From: Gordionus sp. m RMFG-2023
Taxonomy: Eukaryota > Nematomorpha > Gordioida > Chordodea > Parachordodidae
DNA: 64,000 bases
Direction of reading: 5' to 3'
Assembly: GCF_954871325.1 (NCBI RefSeq)
Contig: NC_088775.1
Location: forward strand, 85,909,561-85,973,560
The position numbers and the translations under genes are program-made. Shown here in pieces: positions 11,318 to 23,952 of this stretch. Below the pieces are notes generated by a model, which saw only the letters and a program-made list of their open reading frames with translations, did not search any database and was not told the origin of the DNA. The stretch's first letter is position 1; every line of letters starts with the position of its first letter.

Positions 11318-11996
11318 ATAGCATATTGACAATTTATTTATCCCGATTTATTACTTGTTAATTCTCTTCGTGCCCAAGGCAAATGCAGCATTCATAATAT
11401 AAACCTATCTAAAATATATATAACTCGTATTCATTTTTCAATTATTCACTAAAAATATATATATATTTAATCTATTTTACAATAATGTCCTTCAAATTTC
11501 TGTGGCATCAAATAACATCAAGATATGAGGCTTAAATATTATGAATTTTTTTTAAAATATAGTTATTTTATGACATTATATTATATCCATATGTATAATA
11601 TAATAATAATAAAAAAATATATATTATAAATCCATTTGATTACGAAATTTGACGTTGACTCTCAATGATACACTGAAAACAAATCAAAAACGATCGAATT
11701 TCATTTAAAAAAAAACAAATTCAAAAATTGAAATGGATTTTAAATATGTTTGACGTAAGTTATATTGTCCAAAGTTTAGTGTTTTAGAACAAAGCTCTAT
11801 TAATCATTTCTTTGAATTTCAGTAAGGAGGGAAGTTTAACTTAAACCAATGTAATAATATTCTACTCATTTACTAAAAAAAATACTTATATATAAATAGG
11901 AACTTTTTCTCTGAATTTTCTGATGAACGGTTCATTCGTGATGACTTGAGATTGTCGGGATCAATTTTATACAGAGATTTATACTCCCCTCTAAGC
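11318..11996. other. A+T-rich spacer
   Basis: Nothing recognised apart from TA-rich runs. Confidence 0.55.
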
Positions 11997-12160
11997 CAGT
12001 GACGAATGCTTAACCAAACAATTTAAACCCGTTTCAAAATTAACTCTAACGGGTTGTGAATTCTACCCGGTTGGAGAAAATGTCTATTCAAAATCTAACT
12101 ATCCGGGTTCAATCTTATCGGCCTCGAATTCGGGTCGGTTGTATAGGGTTATAATTTAAG
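11997..12160. repeat. Possible hAT-type end fragment
   Basis: It starts CAGTGACGAATGCTTAACC and carries ACCCG and CGGGT motifs in both senses, for example AACGGGTTGTGAATTC and CTACCCGGTTGG. The right end was not found. Confidence 0.35.
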
Positions 12161-12242
12161 GAATAAAGAGAAAATTAATTTATGATTATTATTATTATTC
12201 GAACCAAACAAAAATTTGTATCCTCTTTTAAAAGATGGTAAG

Positions 12243-12613
12243 AAAGAAATAAATGTCTCCTGGTTTGGGAATTCGCCTGGAATCAAAATGAACCATTCAA
12301 CTCCAACGTAAATTCCCTCACCCTCGCAGAAACACGGAAAATCACCGAATACAGTCCTTCTTTCTCATTCATATCCATCGCCTATTCCATCTCACCACCT
12401 TCAATAGAAACCTCAATGCTTTTTTTTATAGAATTAGGCAGATGGCTTCGTGAAAAAAAAACCGATCAGCCTAAGGAATCGCTTTTCTTACGTCATAGAT
12501 TTGCTATCGCCATCTTTCATCGAAAAATCTTACATGCCTCATTATGCTTTCTTTTCCTCCCCCCCCCTAGTTTTTATATTTATTATTTTTTTTTTGAACA
12601 TCAATTTTTTTAA
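12243..12613. other. Unassigned coding-like island, both strands open
   Basis: A plus-strand frame is open for about 123 codons, although its only early ATG is at 12416. On the minus strand the segment of about 12293-12386 reads MDMNEKEGLYS onward to a TGA, with good amino-acid variety. GTAAGA donor-like sites lie on the minus strand near 12500 and 12530. The base composition of 12270-12540 is richer in C than its surroundings. It could be an exon, an old gene fragment or transposon-derived; I cannot choose the strand and do not recognise the product. Confidence 0.25.
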
Positions 12614-14105
12614 AAAATCCTTTATCCTACTATTTATATATATATTCATTAATTATTATCTTGGTCAAAAACAATTATACGTCATTGCCTATTTATAATA
12701 AATTATACCAGAGTATATTCAAAATAAATAAGCCAATGACCATTTAAGAAAAAAAAGGATTTTTTGAATATTTTTTTCGTCCAATATTTTGACCCTTAAT
12801 AATCTTTTGAAAGATAACAAAATTGTAGATTTTTGTAAAAAAAAAATTTGTAATTTCAATCATGAAAGATTTAAAATTTTAAGGTAAAATTTGATCTAAA
12901 CAAAACTTGTTTCATTTTCAAAAAATCTTCTTCTAAAAAAATATCTTATATATTAAATCTTTCAGGGTTCCAAATCTTTGAAGAGAATTTCAAACTCTGA
13001 TGGTAAGTTAAATATCAATCTTTAAGATGAATGAATATTTTTAAAAATGAGAGATTTTGCTTCAATTTACATATAAATGGGCTCGAATTTTTTTTATTAC
13101 AAAAAAATAGGACCTCATAATTTTTAATTTAATTATAATTTTTTTTTTGCTATAAAAATCAAAAATAAATTAATTTTAACCTAAGGAATAACTATATATA
13201 TTTTTTTTAAACTTTTAAAATAAAAAGAGAGTTTATGAAACATGGAATGGACATTTTATAATTACCTTTTTTTGAAAAAATTAATTTTTTTTTTTAATAT
13301 GCAATAAATGAAAAATTAAATTTTGTATTTATTAAAAAAAATTAATAAAATAATTAAAATAAAAAGTGGATCGATAAATCAAAAGAAAATAAAAGATGAA
13401 ATTGAAAAGTGTTCCTAAAAGGCCTTGGAAAAAGAAAATCTAAATTTAGTATTTACCTAAATAAGTCCTGTATAATATATCTTATTATTTATTTTTTTTT
13501 GGTGGAGTTAATTATTACTTCGGGCTAAAGAAAACAAAAAAGGGACTATTCAGAATCTTGATATACCGGACATAATTTACTGCTAACCACTTTCCGTTTC
13601 CCTAAAATAAAAGAATATGTTATCTCTCAAGAGAGGGCGTATAAATTACTCGATTAATATTGAACGAAGAAGGGAGGGGGGGGGGTGGGAGGCAGAAGAA
13701 AAATTTCGCTAAATCGATTATTTATGATTATGATTGCTAAAGATTCGTCCTTATTAGATTATCGATTAACCAATCAGGAAAGTAATTACTACCTACCATA
13801 TTACTCAATTAAAATTTTAATTTCGGCCATTTCGTAAGAAATTGTATATATATTTCACTTTTTTTTTTATCAATCGGTTATTGATTCATTAATATATTAA
13901 TATTATTAATATGCAACCTTGGCAAATGGGAGTAGTTAGCTTCTCAACATTATTTTTAAATTTACTCATAAAATTGATTGCAGGGTTACAAATCTAAGAA
14001 TATAAAAAGAAAAAAATAGATAAAATATTAAAATAATTACAAGGAACTGAATTGAAAATGATATATTTTTAAGATAACTCCTCGTATTATTTAGGCGTTT
14101 AGAAA
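12614..14105. other. A+T-rich spacer with one G-rich tract
   Basis: No genes were seen. A run of about a dozen G residues, broken by one T, occurs at 13676-13688. Confidence 0.5.
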
Positions 14106-14545
14106 CAGAGCTTAGAAGCCGAACCTGAATTCTTAGAACCCTCGAGATATTTAACTAAAAACCCAAGCAAGCCCGAACCTTTAGTCTTAGGGTTCAAGAA
14201 TTATTTTTTTTAAAAAAATTTCTTCTCTCAATTTTCATATTTTGGTAGAAAACCAACAAATCATGATAATTCGCTTAAATAAAAATTTTAATTATTACGA
14301 TTATAAATATTATTATTTTTGAATATTGTTTCTAATTATAAAAATGACGATAAATTATTTTTTATAGTCTATCTGAATACTAAATATAATAAAATTTAAT
14401 GTTTCTGTTTATTTCGAAAAATGTTTTATAAGTCCTCATTTTTCTGAACTACCCTGGAAGCGAACCTGGTTCAGGAGTCTTTCATTCGGACCCGAACCCT
14501 AACTCGAACCCTTATTTTTCTTAGAAGGAAGGCTTACAAGCCCTG
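14106..14545. repeat. hAT-type non-autonomous element
   Basis: The left end CAGAGCTTAGAAGCCGAACC matches the complement of the right end, CAGGGCTTGTAAGCC. Subterminal GAACCC and CCCGAACC motifs face each other across an A+T-rich core of about 250 bp. The flanks (GTTTAGAA and GTCTAAGA) could be a decayed 8-bp target duplication, but the match is poor. Confidence 0.6.
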
Positions 14546-14740
14546 GTCTAAGAGTTAAATTTTTTTTGACTCACAGAGAAAATATATTAAGAAATTCCAT
14601 GAGAGAACACTTAGGTTCCGAGGATCAATGCTTTTGCCTCCCTAGAGATGCCAATGAATAAAATATGTCCTAAAAAAAAGTATATCGTTTTGATATCCTT
14701 AAATTTTTTTTTTTTTAAAAAATCAATTTTCTTAAATTAA

Positions 14741-15114
14741 ATTGTGTTTTTTTCCGACAATGTGCTTTTTTCCGGCAACGTGTTTTTCGGCAACGTGTTA
14801 TTTTTTCATTTTTAAAGTCATTTTTTGAGGGCAATATTTTTCAAAATTTGACAAATTTGATTTTACCGGATAATTCCGTTATGTCTGGATTTGTCATGAA
14901 CCTTTGAATTTAATATAATTTATACTCGTTTTCATAAATTATGAATGACTTAAAATTTAAAGGTAAAATTATCTATGAATCATAAGATAGGTATTCTAAA
15001 TTGCTGGTAAAATCAGATTTTTAAATTCTAACAAAAAAAGCGCTCAAAAAATGATTTAAAATTGCATAAAAATAACACATTGCCGCAAAAAAACACATTG
15101 CCGCTAACATATAT
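14741..15114. repeat. Family F palindromic MITE, copy 1
   Basis: The right end carries AACACATTGCCGC twice and then TAACATATA. The left end carries the inverted units (GACAATGTG, GGCAACGTG, GGCAACGTG) followed by GTTATTTTTT. Inside, TTTGATTTTACCGG faces GGTAAAATCAGA and CATGAACCTTTGAATT faces AATTTAAAGGTAAAATT. Nearly the whole element is therefore one imperfect palindrome. It has no coding capacity. Confidence 0.75.
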
Positions 15115-15474
15115 TTTATAAACTATACTATATAAAATAATTCAAAATAATCTAGATTTCTTTTTTCAGGGAAACTCAACTTTTTAAGTTATGATACAAA
15201 ATTGTTATACCTAAGAACCTCCTCTACATTAGCTACATACGATGGTCATGCATTATCTTCCTTCAAAGGAGTTGAATGAATCTATCTAAGACAAAGCTCG
15301 CAATAGCCATGCACAAGTGCCAACTACAATAACGTCATTCCTAAGAAGCCAATCTAAATATTTTTTGTTATAATCCATAGGGTTTAAGAATCTCTTAATT
15401 TCATATCATTTATTGGGGGGCACCATTTTATATTTGGAAAAATCTGATTTGACCAGAAAAAGTATTCTAGCATT

Positions 15475-15592
15475 AACCTGCATTATGTGCGAATTCACGG
15501 CGAAGTATATACAAAATATGAAATAATTTAACATTAATTTTTGTATACTTCACCGCGATATCGCGACAATTGCGAAAGAAGGGTTTAATGTA
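15475..15592. repeat. Family E hairpin element
   Basis: GCGAATTCACGGCGAAGTAT on the left pairs with ATACTTCACCGCGATATCGC on the right. The stem of about 27 bp has a few mismatches. Confidence 0.65.
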
Positions 15593-15627
15593 GAACAACT
15601 ACCTAATTAATTTTAGATAATATTTTT

Positions 15628-16150
15628 GGCCATTATATTTTGTAGTTTTTTTTCGGAAATGTGTTATTATTTCAACTTTAAATCATTTTTTGAGTCCGTT
15701 TTTTTAAATTTAAAAATCATATTTTACGAAATGTATTGCATCATGTTTGGAATACCTTACCCTATGAACTTCAGACAATTTTTTCGAACTTTTAAACTCG
15801 ATTTTTCAAAATTTTTTGTATAAATTTATAAATGACTCAAAGGTTAACAGCAAGATTATCTACAATTCATAAGATAGGTATTCCAAACATGATAGAATAT
15901 ATTTCTGGTAAAATCCGATTGGGGATGCCAGAAAAATAATTTAATGATATACCCCCTTTTAAAAATGTTTAACTATCTAAAAAATTAGATTACAAAGCCT
16001 ATATTGCTGAGAATATTCAGCAGATTGCATAATTTAATTTTCCTTTTAAAAATTAAAAATAATTTATTAAAACGAGCTTAAAAAATGATTTAAAGTTGCA
16101 TAAAAATAACACATTGCCGCAAAAAACACATTGATGCTAACATATATATA
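15628..16150. repeat. Family F palindromic MITE, copy 2
   Basis: The right end TAACACATTGCCGC, then CACATTGATGCTAACATATA, matches copy 1. The left end is more diverged (CGGAAATGTGTTATTATTTC). The middle is longer than in copy 1 (extra sequence near 15925-16060), perhaps a later insertion. Confidence 0.65.
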
Positions 16151-17073
16151 AATTAATTTATTTTATAAATAAATTTATATAAAAATGCAATATAAATTAA
16201 CTGTGGTTTTTAAAAGTTAATGGCAAAACTTTCTGAATTTTACGGTGAGGGCAAACTCCATAACATGGAATACGTTTCCGGAACAAATCAGATTTTTCCA
16301 AAAATCCATAATGAATGATATAAAATCTAGAAATTTCGGACCTCCTTGGCATCCAATACGAACATATACAAATATAATTAACATTAATATTAACAATGTA
16401 TTTTATAATATAATATAACATGATTTGGAAAAATATAATGATAAATATTCAAATATTTGTAATAAATCCCTTTCCGAAATACAATCTAAATAAAATGAGA
16501 TTTCATGTTTAAGCCTCCCTAGGTACAACAAACTCCTATGGAAAAAAAATGAGAGGTTTACCAAGGATTAAAATTGACTTGTTGGTGTATGGTCTTTTTT
16601 CTTCATATTCTTATCCATGTTATAATCATATAAAACTCTCTAAGTAGTTTACACAAGCCGATTCGCGAAATGGGGATAGAGTTAGATTTCGAGAAAGATA
16701 ATAGTTTTATTAAAGATTAGATGGGATATTGATGAATATAGCCGAAAACAAAATTTTGTGATAAAATTGAATCGAGGTTAAAAACTAAATCTAGACATCA
16801 TCACGATCCCTAAAGTATGCACCTGTTTCTTGATTATACATATTGCCCGCTTTTAGAAAGAGGGGTCTGAAAGATGTTATAAAGGTTTTAAATTAAATAT
16901 TTTTAACCTCATATTCTCTACAGAAAGAGACAATCCCTTTAATGAGTTAAGTAATTTTAACAGTAAAGTTTTATGTGGGAAGAAAGTAATTAGTTACTAA
17001 ATATAGGGCATAGAACTTACCAATGATTTGTATAAGAGAAGACAAAAAAATATCAACTTACTCCTCATTTCAT
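16151..17073. other. Spacer with a partial family F fragment
   Basis: At 16205-16330, GGAATACGTTTCCGGAACAA followed by ATCAGATTTTTCC resembles the inner arm of family F. The remainder is A+T-rich and unassigned. A 74-codon minus-strand frame here is a shadow of the repeat. Confidence 0.45.
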
Positions 17074-17150
17074 AGTTAGCCTGAATTCGCGGCGAATTAT
17101 AAAAAAATACGCTGTATCTTTGTTTTCTCCGCCGCGAATTCGCGCTAACT
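17074..17150. repeat. Family E hairpin, clearest copy
   Basis: AGTTAGCCTGAATTCGCGGC on the left and the complement of AGTTAGCGCGAATTCGCGGC on the right form a 21-bp stem with two mismatches around a 35-bp loop. Confidence 0.7.
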
Positions 17151-18090
17151 GTAATTGCAGGGTGACGGTGGAGAATTGCCAAAGAAATAGAAAACATAAT
17201 TTATTACTTTATAATGAAAACTAAACTTTTGAAATGGATAATTTTGACGGATGATATAGGGAATGTGTAGAGATAGAGGAAATATTATAGAATTTATTAT
17301 ATGAATGAATGCTATCATTTATAGAGAAGAATATGTGGTAAGTCAATTCGGGAATTTCGAGAGGATTTAAAAAAACAATCTCTTAATTTTAAATAATTTA
17401 AGGGGCTATTTTAAAATTTGAAACATCTGATTTTTACCGGAAATGAATTTTCAACACCATCGTAAGAAAATAACCTATTGTAGAAAAAATTTGCCATGCA
17501 TTTTTGAACTATATTTTTTCTTCTTTTTTTCAAATTTAAAAATTTCCCTCATGGATGATTAAAAAATTCTAATTCTTCACGTGATTCAGTACAAGTCGTT
17601 ATTCCATAAAAAATTATACCATATATATGGATAATAAATGTATTTATAGATGTTAGCGTCTGAGAAGTAGCAAAAAGGGCTGAAATTCCAAGGAGTTATT
17701 TATATATATAACAGCTGTTTTGGCGAAAGATTAAAATAATTCGAAACTTTTATAAGAAGATGCCTATACTGTTTTCCAATTCCGGCGGGAATTTAAATTG
17801 ATTAGTTCTGCCTAAAATTTTTGGAAACGGCTGATCATAGATTATCTAATTGATTAATTTGTAAGTTTCAGGTATTATGGATCAACTATGGATTTGAAAA
17901 TTATAGGGAAAAAATGGGAGAGAAGCGAAAAGATCTTACGATGTTATATCTACTTTCTTGATTAAATTTTACTCTTCAGTCAAATAAAATGCAAGAGAAC
18001 CCCAAAAAAATTTGATGCAGAATTTTCGGTAAGTAGGTAGCCATTGAATCATTATTATTTTTAATAAATTGTGGTTGATAGATCCCCGGT
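17151..18090. other. A+T-rich spacer
   Basis: No gene was recognised. A fragment near 17425 (CATCTGATTTTTACCGG) resembles part of family F. Confidence 0.5.
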
Positions 18091-18228
<138 letters not shown>

Positions 18229-19213
18229 ATATTTGGACAACGAATCTCCTTTTTTTCTATTGGATTATTCTTTTGAGTTTTCTCAAGAATGAAAATCTAG
18301 TGATGCCATTATATACAAATTTTGGCGTTAGATTTCTATAAAAGATATAAAGTATACATGTATTAACTTGGACAATGGCAAAATTAAAATGAGCTTCTTT
18401 TTGAATAAATTAATAATATACAAGTTGTAGGTAAATCGGGTTGAGAGGGAAGGCTTGTATGAAGATGGTCACGTGTTTAATATAATTAAATTCGAAATGA
18501 TAATGTTTAACTTATTGGTTAGGGAGATAGAAGTGGAAATCATATTTTATTTACTATAAAAAATTTTGTTAGTTACTAATTTATGAATTGCAAAATAAAA
18601 CTTCAACCATTTATTAGAATTTAAAAAATGAAAAAAAATGGAAGAAGGCAGATTAAAAGACGCGAAAATAAAAAACAGATTGATATGAAAAACTAACCTT
18701 AAATATAGGAAACCAACCAATCAAAAGAGACCTACAGAAATATAATTACAGATCCGAAATTGGATCTTTGAAAATGCATTTTTATATATTTTTTCCTATT
18801 TTTTACAAAATTAATTTTGGCTGCATTTCTGTAAATGGGTTTCAAAAGTCAAAATCCAAATTACGAAAAGCAAATGAACGTTAAAATGATCCATCATGCC
18901 CCCGTCCTTGAATGCTTTTAGCCGGTTTTACAAAAAAATTTATTTGATTTTTTTTGCATCAAATTTTTTTTTCCTCAAAAGAATTTTTAAACCATTTTTA
19001 AGTTATTATTTTCATTTTTTTCATATTTATACGAAGATGAATTTTTATGAAAAGAAAATAAAAATTATTTTACTTTTCTTTTTAACAACATAAATAATAT
19101 GCTGGATTTTAGGAAAAAAATAATAGAATTTTTATTTAAGAAATTACAAAAAAATTAGAAATTGGAATAATTGTTTTGTCTTAAAAAATAAAATAAAATA
19201 GCCGTCTTTATAG
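18229..19213. other. A+T-rich spacer
   Basis: Nothing recognised. Short Phe-rich frames near 18900 are noise. Confidence 0.55.
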
Positions 19214-19400
19214 TAGTGTTGTTAAACGGCTTGATTTGAGCCAATTTTTAAAAACGCCTAACTCAATATTCTAACCAGGAAAACATTAGGCAAATCTGAA
19301 GATTTTGGTCATAGATGGTACGAAGGTTTGGATATCTATTAGCAAAATCTCGAGGCTTGTGCAATATTTTTCTGGCTAAAATTGAGTTAGCCGTTTTTAT
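19214..19400. repeat. Family A MITE, right end lost
   Basis: It starts TAGTGTTGTTAAACGGC and keeps the family order (AACTCAATATT, ATCTGAAGATTTTGG, ATAGATGG, AATCTCGAGGCTT, TTGAGTTAGCCGTTTTTA). The last 30 bp of the right terminal repeat are replaced by unrelated sequence. Confidence 0.7.
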
Positions 19401-19848
19401 AGGGTGTCCTAGTTCAAAATCCGTTTAGCCTGGGCTTTAACAAAAATAAAGTTTCAAAAATAAAACGATATAGGAAGCGATCTAAAAGCTTTAAAATTTA
19501 AAATCAAACAATCTGTTTAAAATTAAAGTATCTCCGGGATCGGATCGGTATCGGATTGGTATCGGATTATGTTTTTAGAAGATATTTTTGATATTGAATT
19601 GGAATGGCGAAGAAGAAAAATCGCAAATCGCATGGCTCTTTAGCAATATTCTTGATTAAAGGTTCAAAGATGTGATAATGTAATTTATACAATTAATTTT
19701 TTAAAATAAACATTAAGAAATCATCGCCATATTACGAAATTTTGAGATAATTTGATTAAAGGTAAAGATAGAATTAATCTTATTACAGGTTATAAATAAA
19801 CTCCAACTCTTTCCACATGTAAATAGTCCACTTGATTTGCATGCCTTT
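19401..19848. other. Spacer
   Basis: A short repeated motif, ATCGGAT or GGTATCGGATT, occurs three times at about 19540-19568. Nothing else was recognised. Confidence 0.5.
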
Positions 19849-20320
19849 TCTTCCTTCCTTCCTTCCTTCCTTCCTTCCTTCCTTCCTTCCTTCCTTCCTT
19901 CCTTCCTTCCTTCCTTCCTTCCTTCCTTCCTTCCTTCCTTCCTTCCTTCCTTCCTTCCTTCCTTCCTTCCTTCCTTCCTTCCTTCCTTCCTTCCTTCCTT
20001 CCTTCCTTCCTTCCTTCCTTCCTTCCTTCCTTCCTTCCTTCCTTCCTTCCTTCCTTCCTTCCTTCCTTCCTTCCTTCCTTCCTTCCTTCCTTCCTTCCTT
20101 CCTTCCTTCCTTCCTTCCTTCCTTCCTTCCTTCCTTCCTTCCTTCCTTCCTTCCTTCCTTCCTTCCTTCCTTCCTTCCTTCCTTACTCCCTTCCTTCCTT
20201 CCTTCCTTCCTTCCTTCCTTCCTTCCTTCCTTCCTTCCTTCCTTCCTTCCTTCCTTCCTTCCTTCCTTCCTTCCTTCCTTCCTTACTCCCTTCCTTCCTT
20301 CCGTCCTTCCTTTCTTTCCT
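19849..20320. repeat. (CCTT)n microsatellite, 472 bp
   Basis: More than 110 tetranucleotide units. Two identical imperfections (CCTTACTCCC) lie at 20181 and 20281, exactly 100 bp apart, which suggests part of the array was duplicated as a block. The Leu-Pro-Ser-Phe reading frames across it are artefacts. Confidence 0.97.
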
Positions 20321-20989
20321 ATTTTGTTCTAAATTGTAAAAAAAAAATATATTCTATTTATTATTTTTTTTTTTACCTTTTTTTTCTTCTTTAAACCGCT
20401 AAAGAAATTAAATCCTTTTAAATAAATTGGTTTTTAATGATTTATAAAATAGTATTTTCTTTTAAAATATATTGAATTGAAAAAGTAATTATATTAAAAA
20501 TTATCCCATCTTCAATAAAAATAGATAATAATTTTATCACAAAAGTTTTAGAAAAATAAAATACATTTTAAATTTTAATGTCGAATTTTATATATTAAAA
20601 AGTACAATATAAATTTTTATTTTGAAGTTGGATATCGATTTTGACCATTATATATTAAATAATATATTATTTTAAAATAATCCAATTTTATTTTTAGATA
20701 ATGAAAAACAAATATTAACTAATTTTCGACAATTTTTAATAAACCTAGATTTAACCCATCTTACCTTTATAAAATTGTGACAATATTTGCTAAATCATTT
20801 CAAAAAATTTTTTTTTTTAAGGAATTTGCTGTGGAAAATGTTTCATAAATACGAGAAATCGCATAAAATATAAAAACATCATTAAATTATCATAGTGTTT
20901 GCTGAATTATTTCAATTTAAAGAATACCATTTAAAATAAGAGAATAAAATATATTGAGTTGGAAATTTGATTCAATTTATAACATGGGG
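20321..20989. other. A+T-rich spacer
   Basis: Nothing recognised. Confidence 0.55.
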
Positions 20990-21400
20990 TCGAGACCTAA
21001 ATTTTCTATCATCGAGCTTCGGGTGCCTCGGGTAGTTATAAGTCCGCATTTCTAGTTAACCGCTACCTTAAACACATGGCAAAAAAGTGGTGGAGAAACC
21101 CCCTTACCACATTCTTCCAAGACTCTAAGATTTGGGTATAAACTTCTGTACAAAATTCCTGTGAATATTTTAACTCTAAAGTTGATATTAAAATTAGAGA
21201 TCGGTGCATCCCGCATCAGCCCTCTAAGCCCAAAGGGATCGGAAAAATAATTATTATTCAAAATATCTTCAAGGGCCGGGCTGGACAACTTGAATAAGAT
21301 ATATTTTACAGACCGGTCCGGTTACCAATAATTACGGGCCGGGTCAAAAATTCCGATTTAAATATTTTTGCTGGCTGATTCAGGCTGTTCTTATTAATTA
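20990..21400. repeat. G+C-rich transposon-like patch
   Basis: GGGCCGGGCTGG at 21275, CAGACCGGTCCGG near 21309 and ACGGGCCGGGTC near 21338 follow the style of the hAT-like element ends. A 78-codon minus-strand frame (21052-21288) shows no recognisable domain. Boundaries are uncertain. Confidence 0.3.
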
Positions 21401-22733
21401 CTCAACATAAAAATTAGCGAAATTCTAATGTCCGTATAATCAATGTCTATATGATCCAGACTGGGGGGGGGATTAAGGAGTCGTACATCTATTATATCTT
21501 TCAGGGGCTAGGCCTCTAAGGAAATATAAATATTTTGAGGGTATGGAGAAACTCAACTCTTAGGAGTATTGTTTCTTACCCTACGATAACGCTAATTACA
21601 ATCAATAACACAAAACGGGATATCTGATAATATATACACATGCAAAATTGATGATTGATACTCACTACTAATGTTACCGGATATCTCAATTATGCCCTTT
21701 ATTTTAAAAAAATATGGCTAAATCATAGGCAAAATTTTTTTTATTTGAGCTGCGAGATTTTGGGTTTATATTAACCGATGTCTAAATAATCATTTTAATT
21801 CATAATGTCAATCAGAATAACACGTCATTTCCAATTATTATTTTACATAACATCCGTTTACCAAACTATTTTGTTACTATACTTTTGTGTTGTTATTACC
21901 TACTTTATTTACATTATATTCTATCAGGTTAATTTAAATATATTTGTCAAATATCTATTTAATTAAATAGCCTCAAATTTTCAATATTTAAAATCGTTTA
22001 CCAAATCTTAAATTGATGGGAGACTTATCAAAACAACTTTCCTTTTAAGTTTAGCTCTTAAATTTCTGGCTATCCCTGCTTCCTCGCCTAGCAGGGAAAG
22101 AGCGCCTTTCAGCGGTTGGTAGGGCCTTTGAAGATAGGAAGACTTATTTAACTCTTCATTATACAATATATCACAATTATTCACTAAAGATAATGATATT
22201 GATATCATTTTAAAAATATTAGTCGGGTAAAAATAATTTTGAATTCTAGCTTGGGTCGGTCTCAGGCCGCTAATAATAACTTTAAAGGCCTCTAACCTAA
22301 ATATTCGCATTGATAAAACAAACCGAATACTAATCTAAATCTGAAATTCCCGGAAATTATTTTTTCCCTAATTTAAAAAATTTTTACGGCTCTGTGTTAA
22401 AATTTAGTAATTTTTTCTATAAAAGTGGATATAGAATATTATAATGCTCTGCCGCCGATATATAATCGAATATCATTTTATATTCATAATTGCTTACATT
22501 AATATATATATAATTTTTAAATTGTTTTTTTAAAATTATAAATTTATTTTTTTTCAAAAAAAAGACAAAAATTTTTGCAATATTAAAATTTAATGATTTA
22601 AAGCCAGAATTTTTTTTTTATAATTTTAACAAGCGACAAATTTTTCCTCTTTATTTATAATTTAATATTTATTTTGCGAAATGAAGGACACCATAAATTA
22701 TTTACAAATGGATGCCCCCTAATTCTGACCAAG
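21401..22733. other. Spacer with an unassigned G+C-richer patch
   Basis: The patch at 22010-22310 contains a 100-codon minus-strand frame with no family resemblance that I can name. GGCCTTTGAAGATAGG at its left partly mirrors CTTTAAAGGCCTCTAACC at its right, so a repeat is more likely than a gene. Confidence 0.35.
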
Positions 22734-23035
22734 TGACTTAGGGCTGATATAACTGTTCTTACCTATCTCGTGTTATGGAAAGATGGTAGTAGCCATATTA
22801 AGATTGATGTAAGGGTTTCACAAAATGTCTTCCTCAGCAAAGTGGCTCTTTCAAAAATCTTGCGGATGGAGTTTTGAATTCGTCATCTCCCAGGGTCCTC
22901 TAACATGAAGAATAAGAGGCAATTACGTCATTGAAATATGTGTTGGATTGGGGGTGGGGGTAGGAGAAATGCATTTTTTTCACTAAGGGCATCTTTAGCG
23001 TCATCCTCTTGGAGGGGGTCTGCAGAGTTCTGCTA
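22734..23035 (+). other. Unassigned coding-like remnant
   Basis: A plus-strand frame of 46 codons at about 22734-22877 reads with good residue variety (for example LWKDGSSHIKIDVRV). It ends in TGA, and the same frame continues readable for some distance with further stops. The base composition is clearly less A+T-rich than on either side. There is no start codon, domain or repeat match that I can name. A decayed mobile-element or host fragment is possible. Confidence 0.25.
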
Positions 23036-23232
23036 TCTCCTAACCCTAAAACAATATAAATCATTCATAGATTACAATTAATTTCCATTGTCAATTGATA
23101 AAAGGAACATTGTGGATAATTTGGTAATATATATATATTTTAAAAAAAATAAACTAATTTGTATCGATATTTTGATACATTTAAAAGAGTATGTGATGAT
23201 TAAACAAGTTTTATTAATTCGAAATGTTTCAC

Positions 23233-23605
23233 TATATATGTTAGCGGCAAATGTGTTTTTTTTGGCCAATATGTTATTTTTTTTTAATTTTTAATAATTT
23301 TTTTTAAAAAATCTGATTTTTCTGGAAATATATTGCAGCATGTTTAAAATACTTAAGCAATTTTTATAGCTAACCTTTGAGTAATTTATAATTTATATAA
23401 AAAATCGATAGAAAAACTAATATAAATTAAATTAAGTTAAAAAGCTCACCTGAAATACATAGGGTAGGTATTCCAAACATAATGGAATGCATTGGCGGTA
23501 ATATAAAACTCTTAAATTTAAAAACAAAAACACGACTTAGAAAATGATTCTAAGTTGGAAAAAAAATAAATATAACACCATTGCCCGAAAAAAAAATACA
23601 TCGCC
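23233..23605. repeat. Family F palindromic MITE, copy 3
   Basis: The left end TATATGTTAGCGGCAAATGT is the best-preserved copy of the family terminus. The right end (AACACCATTGCCCG, then TACATCGCC) is its diverged inverse. TCTGATTTTTCTGG and GGTATTCCAAACAT occupy the inner arms. The 60-codon frames on both strands are shadows of the palindrome. Confidence 0.7.
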
Positions 23606-23952
23606 TCTTTCTAGCCATTTAATATGAGTAATTTTAAAACATGGTTAAATTTTAAATTATACACAAAAAGAAAACCCTAACACTTGGTTTACCACATCAT
23701 TTTTTTTTATTTAAAAAAAATAAATTATTAAAAATTCCAAACACCTAAATCACAAAATATTTTTAAAAAAACTATTCAAAAAAAATTTTAATAATTTTGG
23801 AAAATATTAAATTGGATTCAGGTGAATTGAACGCAATAAAAATAATATCAAGGCTTTTCAAGGCTTAACTGAGCGCTTCCGTCAATTATTATTTTGATTA
23901 ATTAATTATTCATTATTATAGGAGGAGCATATATAAATTTTTTTAAAAAAAA

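Noticed and set aside
19832-20394. Long Leu-Pro-Ser-Phe repeat reading frames
   Set aside because: They are translations of the (CCTT)n array in all three frames, as expected for a tetranucleotide repeat without stops.
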